Of a stretch of DNA of 5,568 nucleotides, positions 1 to 3,907 are shown one piece after another. The first letter of the stretch is position 1, and each line of letters starts with the position of its first letter. The DNA is taken from assembly GCA_016929205.1 (NCBI GenBank), contig JAFGJF010000219.1, positions 1 to 5,568 of the forward strand, given 5' to 3'. The notes beneath the pieces were generated by a model. It saw only the letters and a list, made by a program, of their open reading frames with translations, searched no databases and was not told the DNA's origin. The stretch comes from Anaerolineae bacterium. GTDB lineage: Bacteria > Chloroflexota > Anaerolineae > JAFGEY01. A program made the translations under genes and the position numbers.

Positions 1-69
1 AACGAGGGGCAATTCGCCAAGGCAGCGGAGCTCTATCGAGAAAGCCTGACCTGGCGCGTCCAACTTAAG
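1..69 (+). other. TPR-like segment at the N-terminal edge of the mosaic frame
   Basis: Residues 1-22 contain G, F, A, A, LY and SL at spacings seen in the tetratricopeptide repeats of large bacterial regulators. Serine hydrolases of this family usually have a short 'PLGM' stretch just before SSYVW. The change of character falls near bases 61-75. Only about one repeat is visible, so the assignment is tentative. Confidence 0.4.
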
Positions 70-783
70 ACTAACAGCAGCTATGTGTGGATCGACGCCT
101 ACGAGGCGTTAGCCGCGCGGGGACACGACGACAAGGGCATCCCGCAGGAGCCCGGAAAAATGACCGAACCCAACGCCGCTTACAGCCTGTACACGACGCC
201 GTCCGAATTCGCGCGCTTTGTGACCATCTTGCTGGAGCCACCTCCAGATCCGGCTTGCCTGGATCGAGACCAAATCGCACGCATGCTCACGCCGCAGATC
301 GCGGTCAACGATGCCGGATTTGATGCCAAACGCCCTGCCACTGGAATAACGCTCAGCACCGACGTCTCGTGGGGGCTGGGCTGGGGATTGCAGCACACAC
401 CGGGCAAAGAAGCGTTCTGGCATTGGGGTGACAACGGGTCTTTTCAGGCCTTTGTGATGGGCTTTCCCCGATCGAGATCGGGCATGGTTTGTATGGCCAA
501 CGGCGAGAACGGCCGCGCCTTGTGGGGCGATCTGTTTGGCGCGGTCTTTGGCCGCGTCCAGCCGGCGATCGCCTGGTTGGCTGGTCTGTACGGCGGGCCC
601 AAAGCCACGCCGATTATGACCATCAAGGAAGCCGCAGACTATTTGCGGCTGCATTCTCTCACCGCGCGCAGGCTCGCCCGCGAAGGGACGATCCCGGCTT
701 TCAAGGTCGGCCGGCAGTGGCGGATCAAACGCACGCTGCTGGATGTGTGGCTCGACGAACGATCGCTGCACAACCTGGCTTGA
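1..783 (+). CDS. Mosaic protein: beta-lactamase-fold serine hydrolase C-terminal part fused to an excisionase-type HTH (5' end outside window)
   Basis: The frame is open from base 1 to the TGA at 781-783 (260 codons), so the true start lies upstream. Window residues 1-22 resemble a TPR helix pair (GQFAKAAELYRESL). From about residue 24 the protein reads as the C-terminal part of a beta-lactamase/penicillin-binding-protein-like serine hydrolase: SSYVW, ARGHDDKG, EPNAAYSLYTTPSEFARF, WGLGWG, and the third active-site motif HWG at residues 141-143. The SxxK serine and the tyrosine motif normally lie before SSYVW and are not in the window; a TPR-like stretch occupies that place, so the hydrolase is probably inactive unless they occur further upstream. 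Residues 206-253 are a winged-helix DNA-binding module of the excisionase/MerR-like type (TIKEAADYL, FKVGRQWRI, DVWLDE). It converges on the kinase gene with an 18-bp gap. The hydrolase and HTH assignments are firm; function of the fusion is unknown. Confidence 0.75.
   Translation, partial: NEGQFAKAAELYRESLTWRVQLKTNSSYVWIDAYEALAARGHDDKGIPQEPGKMTEPNAAYSLYTTPSEFARFVTILLEPPPDPACLDRDQIARMLTPQIAVNDAGFDAKRPATGITLSTDVSWGLGWGLQHTPGKEAFWHWGDNGSFQAFVMGFPRSRSGMVCMANGENGRALWGDLFGAVFGRVQPAIAWLAGLYGGPKATPIMTIKEAADYLRLHSLTARRLAREGTIPAFKVGRQWRIKRTLLDVWLDERSLHNLA
616..783 (+). other. Excisionase-type HTH module, possibly also made from an internal ATG
   Basis: The in-frame ATG at 616-618 stands exactly where a free excisionase-family DNA-binding protein would start. 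From there the frame encodes 55 residues (MTIKEAADYL to the stop), a usual length for stand-alone members. The module pattern is a helix-turn-helix, then the wing (AFKVGRQWRI) and a final helix ending in WLDE. I see no clear Shine-Dalgarno upstream of this ATG, so reading it only as the tail of the fusion is equally possible. Family members include phage or integrative-element excisionases and many small regulators; no integrase is visible here. Confidence 0.6.
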
Positions 784-801
784 GCAAGGAGGCCGGGCCG
801 A

Positions 802-1797
802 TCACACTGATTCAAAATCGAGGTCGATGTAAGGCACGTCGTTGGCAATTTTTTCTTTTCGCCCGTTCATAAACGAAATGTCCCACCCCTCAAAATCATC
901 CGGCCCACCGTAGGCGGCATAGATGGCCGAATAGATTGCCAGTTCCCGGGCTTTTAAAAAGTGGGGAATCTGTCGCAGCCAAGCCGGATCGAGGTCATTT
1001 TTCGTGTCATAGCCCCGTAGAAAATGGTCCAAGAACGAACGTGCCAGAGCCAGGTTTTCCTCACCAGTACAGTCGTGCGGCACGGCGTAAAAGAGGGCCA
1101 TCGCAATGTCGTCGACGAACCACGAATACTGGCTGTCGTCAAAATCGAACAGCGTGAGAGCACCATTTTGATCGACAAACATATTCCCCCGGTGTACATC
1201 CGTATGGACCAACCCGTAAGCGTCCCGATCCATAGGCAAGGTACACAGATGGGCGATCACGTTGTTAAACTTGTCGATGGCGACCTGTTCACTCGGGGGC
1301 AGATCCTGGTTGGCACGTTTTGTCAATTCCTGGTGCCAGGTACGACGCTTATACGCCGGTTTGCTGGGCGCATAGGATTTAGTCAGAGCATGCATCCGGC
1401 CCACAAGCAGCCCGATCTTGTAAAACATGGATGGCTGCCACGCTTCTTGCTTGATCAACGTGCCCCGGGCCTTGACAAAGGCGGTGGCGACAAAATGACC
1501 ATCCTTTTGCTCGACAACCTCGATCCAGTTTCCTTTGGCCGATGGCACGGCACGCGCCGCTGGCACACCACGGTCTGCCAGGTAGTTGATCCACTCGATC
1601 TCGGCCTGGATTTCATCTGCGGTACGGTGCGAACTGTGCGCGATGCGTAAAATGTAGGGCTGCCCTCGCTGGACGAACTCGTATACAAAGCTTTCAAATC
1701 CGCCCAGCGCGCTGACTTGGGCCATCTCCAGGCCATACCTGGACACGACTTGGGCCAGAACATGATCGTTAAATTTTTCTCGAATATACTTGTCCAA
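802..1797 (-). CDS. APH/choline-kinase-fold phosphotransferase, substrate unknown
   Basis: 331 residues, a typical length for the aminoglycoside phosphotransferase family (Pfam APH), cytoplasmic with no signal or membrane segment. The N-lobe holds YILRIAHS (about 48-55) and an AEIEW helix (65-69). The catalytic loop is HTDVHRGN at 198-205, with D200 as expected base and N205 as metal ligand. The metal-binding DFDD follows at 218-221 (DFG equivalent). All key residues are present, so it should be an active ATP-dependent small-molecule kinase. The family covers aminoglycoside, homoserine, choline and sugar kinases, and the sequence does not show which substrate is used; I would not call it a resistance gene. 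The start is TTG at 1797, supported by an AGGAGG 5 nt upstream; the first internal ATG would remove 24 residues. It is divergent from GrpB and is probably monocistronic. Confidence 0.88.
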   Translation of the reverse strand: MDKYIREKFNDHVLAQVVSRYGLEMAQVSALGGFESFVYEFVQRGQPYILRIAHSSHRTADEIQAEIEWINYLADRGVPAARAVPSAKGNWIEVVEQKDGHFVATAFVKARGTLIKQEAWQPSMFYKIGLLVGRMHALTKSYAPSKPAYKRRTWHQELTKRANQDLPPSEQVAIDKFNNVIAHLCTLPMDRDAYGLVHTDVHRGNMFVDQNGALTLFDFDDSQYSWFVDDIAMALFYAVPHDCTGEENLALARSFLDHFLRGYDTKNDLDPAWLRQIPHFLKARELAIYSAIYAAYGGPDDFEGWDISFMNGRKEKIANDVPYIDLDFESV

Positions 1798-1802
1798 TAC
1801 AA

Positions 1803-1808
1803 CCTCCT
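1803..1808 (-). promoter_or_regulatory. Strong ribosome binding site for the TTG-initiated kinase
   Basis: AGGAGG on the minus strand, 5 nt before the TTG at 1797. It decides the start in favour of TTG over the later in-frame ATG. Confidence 0.85.
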
Positions 1809-1847
1809 AAACGTGGTACAGTGTTCGATGAACAACCAGGTCGGCGT

Positions 1848-1876
1848 ATTGTACCCAACCCTGGTCATTCTGCAAA
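1848..1876 (-). promoter_or_regulatory. Sigma70-type promoter of the phosphotransferase gene
   Basis: On the minus strand, a -35 TTTGCA (1876-1871) and a -10 TACAAT (1853-1848) are separated by 17 bp. Transcription would start near 1841, giving a leader of about 44 nt that contains the AGGAGG. Hexamer matches are 4/6 and 5/6. Confidence 0.55.
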
Positions 1877-1927
1877 TCCAGTACATTCTGTCTCTATTCC
1901 GGCAGATTTCATTTGTAAAAAGCAAGA

Positions 1928-1936
1928 TGGTATAAT
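1928..1936 (+). promoter_or_regulatory. Extended -10 promoter of the grpB-family gene
   Basis: TGGTATAAT combines a perfect -10 hexamer (1931-1936) with the TGn extension. The -35 position holds only weak matches (TTCATT, 1908-1913, 17-bp spacer), which is usual for extended -10 promoters. A start near 1943 gives a leader of about 34 nt. This excludes initiation at in-frame codons further upstream. Confidence 0.7.
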
Positions 1937-1962
1937 TTGTCTCAACCGGATGGTGGATACAG

Positions 1963-1969
1963 AAAGGAG
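1963..1969 (+). promoter_or_regulatory. Ribosome binding site deciding the GrpB start
   Basis: AAAGGAG lies 7 nt upstream of the ATG at 1977-1979. The same frame is open back to 1821, but those codons precede the promoter, so 1977 is the start. Confidence 0.85.
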
Positions 1970-1976
1970 TCGATCG

Positions 1977-2522
1977 ATGCCCGATCCAATAGAGGTTGTT
2001 CCTTATATGCCCGCATGGCCCCAACTCTTTATCGTGTTGGGCACAGCACTGCGCAAAGCGCTGGGCGAGACGGCGCTGAGGATCGATCACATCGGCTCGA
2101 CCGCCGTGCCCGGACTGGACGCCAAACCGGTCATCGACGTCCAGATTTCCGTTGCCTCTTTTGAGCCGTTGGACGCCTATCGCATCCCTCTCGAGCACCT
2201 GGGCTTTGTGTTTCGCGCCGACAACCCGGATCGCGGCAAACGCTATTTTCGCGAAAAACCGGGAACACGCCGCACCCACATCCACGTGCGGCGCGCAGGC
2301 AGTTGGTCCGAACAGATGTCGCTGCTCTTTCGGGATTACATGCGAACGCATCCAGAGGACGCGCGGCGGTATGCTGAACTCAAATACCGTTTAGCGGAAA
2401 CATATCGAGACGATCGTCTCGCCTATACGGAGAGCAAGGCCCCTTTCATCTGGGAGATCATGGCACAAGCGAATAAATGGAGCCAGGAAAGTGGATGGCA
2501 TCCCGGCCCATCCGATGCCTGA
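1977..2522 (+). CDS. GrpB family protein (UPF0157), nucleotidyltransferase-fold
   Basis: 181 residues, close to the usual 170-180 of the GrpB/UPF0157 family (COG2320). The family signature is clear at residues 36-55: IDHIGSTAVPGL followed by AKPVIDV. The GS and the acidic D54 correspond to the GS...D pattern of the nucleotidyltransferase fold. Further conserved features are GFVFR (76-80), RTHIHV (99-104), the central FRDYMRTHP segment (118-126) and the C-terminal YTESKAPFI (150-158). No signal peptide or membrane segment is seen. The biochemical role of the family is not established; some proteins carry it fused to dephospho-CoA kinase. The gene has its own promoter and ribosome binding site, is divergent from the kinase, and converges on the WYL regulator with 30 bp between stops and no visible terminator hairpin. 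Confidence 0.9.
   Translation: MPDPIEVVPYMPAWPQLFIVLGTALRKALGETALRIDHIGSTAVPGLDAKPVIDVQISVASFEPLDAYRIPLEHLGFVFRADNPDRGKRYFREKPGTRRTHIHVRRAGSWSEQMSLLFRDYMRTHPEDARRYAELKYRLAETYRDDRLAYTESKAPFIWEIMAQANKWSQESGWHPGPSDA
2406..2421. repeat. Perfect 16-bp palindrome inside the GrpB gene
   Basis: CGAGACGATCGTCTCG reads the same on both strands. It overlaps the codons of the peptide YRDDRL in the conserved C-terminal part of GrpB, so codon choice may explain it. Confidence 0.6.
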
Positions 2523-2552
2523 ACCAGCGACATACCAGCCGTGCCGGACCAG

Positions 2553-3512
2553 CTATGCGGGTGCATAGAGTTCAACAGCTCTTTTGAGCGTATCAGCCAC
2601 CTCCTGGCGCAGCGATAGCGGTTCAAGCAGTTCGATCTCGGCGCCGTAGCCCAACACAATTTGGCGCGCCGAGTCTTCCGTTTCCATGTCGACAACCAGC
2701 GTCACCCACCCTTGCTCATCTGGTGGGTGCTCTTGTCGGATGGTGACGAAGCGCTGTTCGCGCAAATGCCGTACGTGCCAGGGTGCAACGCGCACGGTGA
2801 CGACGTACTGTGGCAGATCGGCTTTGAACTGGGCAACCGACGCCTGCCAATAGGCTGCCAGGTCGAAATCATCCGGGCGTTCGCACGGCTGATCGACAAT
2901 CTGTGCGTCCAGCACGCGGGAGACGCGATAGGTCCGCAATGCGCCCTCCACCGCCGCGATCAGGTACCAGATCCGCCCCTTGATCACCAGTCCCAGCGGA
3001 TCGACCAGGCGCGATACGGCCTCGCCACCGCTGCGTTGGTAAGATATAGACAGCTTGTGCTCCTGCCAGATTGCATCCTGCAACGTGGAGAGATGCGACA
3101 CATCCTCGGTGTGATCGAACCAACCTGCACCGTCGACGTGGATATGCTGGCGCACATATTCGGCGTCGTGGCGATAGATCGCCGGCAACGCGGCAAAGAG
3201 CTTGATCAACGCCGCCTCAAAGGCCTTGTCCAGGCCCAGGTCGCTCAGCGTGCGGGAAGACTGCTGCAAGAGCAACGCCTCAACCTCGTCCTTGTTCAGG
3301 CCGGTCAAATCGGTACGGTAGCTGTCCAGCAAGCCCCACCCGCCACCGTGCCCGCGCTCCGCGTACACCGGCACGCCGGCCGCACTCAAAGCCTCCATAT
3401 CGCGGTACACTGTCCGCTCCGACACTTCTAGCTGCTGCGCCAGTTCGCCGGCCGTGATCCGCCTGCGCGTCTGCAAGAGCAGCAAAATGGAAAGCAATCG
3501 ACTGGCACGCAT
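2553..3512 (-). CDS. WYL-domain transcriptional regulator (YafY/PafC-like, N-terminal HTH)
   Basis: 319 residues from the chosen start, the normal size for this class. Residues 1-60 form a DeoR-like winged helix: MRASRLLSILLLLQ, then AGELAQQLEVSERTVYRDMEAL as helix-turn-helix, then the glycine-rich wing GHGGGWGL. A linker of helices (68-150) leads to the WYL domain (about 140-205) with GLVIKGRIWYLIA at 174-186 (WYL at 182-184) and TYRVSRV at 194-200, the conserved ligand-binding face. The C-terminal WCX extension runs from about 236 to the end. WYL domains sense ligands, in some cases nucleic acid, and control the DNA-binding part; the ligand here cannot be read. The ATG at 3512 is chosen because AAAGGA lies 8 nt upstream; the frame is open to 3566, but that lies beyond the -10. 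Autoregulation through the inverted repeat at 3561-3575 is plausible. Confidence 0.92.
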   Translation of the reverse strand: MRASRLLSILLLLQTRRRITAGELAQQLEVSERTVYRDMEALSAAGVPVYAERGHGGGWGLLDSYRTDLTGLNKDEVEALLLQQSSRTLSDLGLDKAFEAALIKLFAALPAIYRHDAEYVRQHIHVDGAGWFDHTEDVSHLSTLQDAIWQEHKLSISYQRSGGEAVSRLVDPLGLVIKGRIWYLIAAVEGALRTYRVSRVLDAQIVDQPCERPDDFDLAAYWQASVAQFKADLPQYVVTVRVAPWHVRHLREQRFVTIRQEHPPDEQGWVTLVVDMETEDSARQIVLGYGAEIELLEPLSLRQEVADTLKRAVELYAPA

Positions 3513-3520
3513 GATTCTGT

Positions 3521-3526
3521 TCCTTT
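3521..3526 (-). promoter_or_regulatory. Ribosome binding site of the WYL regulator
   Basis: AAAGGA on the minus strand, 8 nt before the ATG at 3512. It selects this start over in-frame ATGs at 3536 and 3566. Confidence 0.75.
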
Positions 3527-3543
3527 CCTCTACCATTTCTATC

Positions 3544-3552
3544 ATTATACCA
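3544..3552 (-). promoter_or_regulatory. Extended -10 promoter of the WYL regulator
   Basis: On the minus strand the sequence is TGGTATAAT, identical to the element before GrpB. No good -35 is present at 16-18 bp. A start near 3537 would give a leader of about 25 nt with the ribosome binding site inside it. Confidence 0.65.
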
Positions 3553-3560
3553 TAGAAATA

Positions 3561-3575
3561 TGACATCCATTGTCA
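3561..3575. promoter_or_regulatory. Candidate operator: TGACA-N5-TGTCA inverted repeat
   Basis: TGACATCCATTGTCA has perfect 5-bp arms around a 5-bp spacer. It covers the -35 position of both the leftward (3552-3544) and the rightward (3588-3593) -10 elements. Place and symmetry suit a dimeric repressor or activator, most simply the adjacent WYL protein. No binding evidence is available. Confidence 0.4.
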
Positions 3576-3587
3576 GGTGAAATGATG

Positions 3588-3605
3588 TATAATACGATCA
3601 GGAAG
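3588..3605 (+). promoter_or_regulatory. -10 element and ribosome binding site ahead of the truncated small gene
   Basis: A perfect TATAAT at 3588-3593 is followed by AGGAAG at 3600-3605, 5 nt before the ATG at 3611. No convincing -35 is present. The predicted start near 3600 would leave a very short leader. The 5' control region of the old gene thus looks intact. Confidence 0.45.
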
Positions 3606-3610
3606 CAACG

Positions 3611-3772
3611 ATGGGCACCAGACGAGCCAAAAACCATTGGTCGCGGCGGGTGGATCCGGACAGAATTCGTCTGCTATACGAAAGCGACGCCAGGGGAATG
3701 CTTGATATTGATCGAGGTCATCGAAAGCAACGATCCCCGGCGATTCGAAGCCTGGGACAGGCTCGTTTCTGA
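3611..3772 (+). pseudogene. Truncated 5' part of a small hypothetical gene
   Basis: An ATG with a good ribosome binding site opens a 53-residue frame ending in TGA at 3770-3772. Residues 10-34 (WSRRVDPDRIRLLYESDARG and MLDID) resemble, from memory, the N-terminus of small conserved proteins in Chloroflexota and relatives that continue with a 'LIDEVGYGLYARC' stretch and a zinc-ribbon-like end. Here that continuation is missing, and the last 18 residues (RGHRKQRSPAIRSLGQ onward) look unlike the family. I therefore read it as a gene broken soon after its conserved start, by deletion or frameshift. An overlapping frame (3570-3782) gives no recognisable protein. It could still be a real short peptide. 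Confidence 0.45.
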
Positions 3773-3778
3773 CGCTAA

Positions 3779-3907
3779 ATAGGTCTCTATCGACTAAGCC
3801 AGTTGTGTCTGGAATGCGGCGAATGCGAACTCGAATGCCCACAAAAGATCCCGATCAGGGCGTGGCTCAAGGAGACGGCAGCTGTGCTAGAATCAAGTAG
3901 ACAATGA
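3779..3907 (+). pseudogene. C-terminal 4Fe-4S tail remnant of an aldo/keto-reductase-like protein
   Basis: After a stop at 3776-3778, the frame encodes 42 residues to the TGA at 3905-3907. It contains LCLECGECELECPQKIPIRA then WLKETAAVLE. The CxxCxxCxxxCP cysteines (codons at 3806, 3815, 3824 and 3836) form a 4Fe-4S site, and the following KIPI...WL helix is the usual end of ferredoxin-tailed aldo/keto reductases (COG1453-like). The catalytic TIM barrel is absent, and no start codon with a ribosome binding site precedes the fragment. It appears to be what remains after a deletion that also removed the end of the small gene upstream. Its stop overlaps the ATG of the ABC gene (ATGA). Confidence 0.6.
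3885..3893 (+). promoter_or_regulatory. Candidate extended -10 promoter for a nearly leaderless ABC transporter mRNA
   Basis: TGCTAGAAT gives a TGn extension and a 5/6 -10 hexamer (3888-3893). Transcription would start near 3900, 0-4 nt before the ATG at 3904. No Shine-Dalgarno is seen at the usual distance; the nearest GGAG (3871-3874) is about 30 nt away. The element lies in the coding remnant of the reductase tail. Confidence 0.4.

Noticed and set aside
109..771. Open frame of 220 codons on the minus strand
   Set aside because: It is antisense to the hydrolase-HTH frame; the product is arginine-rich and unlike any known domain.
616..783. Evidence for a prophage or integrative element from the excisionase-like module
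   Set aside because: No integrase, attachment-site repeat or phage gene is visible; this HTH type is also common in ordinary regulators.
784..801. Possible terminator between the mosaic gene and the kinase
   Set aside because: The 18-bp gap is GC-rich but lacks a hairpin and T-tract.
1024..1650. Open frame of 208 codons on the plus strand
   Set aside because: It is antisense to the kinase catalytic domain and shows no recognisable motif or ribosome binding site.
1821..1976. N-terminal extension of GrpB from 1821
   Set aside because: It lies upstream of and across the extended -10 and the ribosome binding site; the family starts near MPDPIEVVPY.
1455..2351. Open frame of 298 codons on the minus strand
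   Set aside because: It crosses the kinase start, both promoters and most of GrpB in antisense and has no family features.
2523..2552. Possible terminator between the converging GrpB and WYL genes
   Set aside because: The 30 bp hold no stem-loop with a T-run on either strand.
2661..3431. Open frame of 256 codons on the plus strand
   Set aside because: It is the antisense shadow of the WYL regulator, whose protein is clearly the real one.
3570..3782. 70-codon plus-strand frame overlapping the truncated small gene
   Set aside because: Its start lies within the inverted repeat and upstream of the -10; no ribosome binding site or family resemblance. It may contain out-of-frame remains of the small gene.
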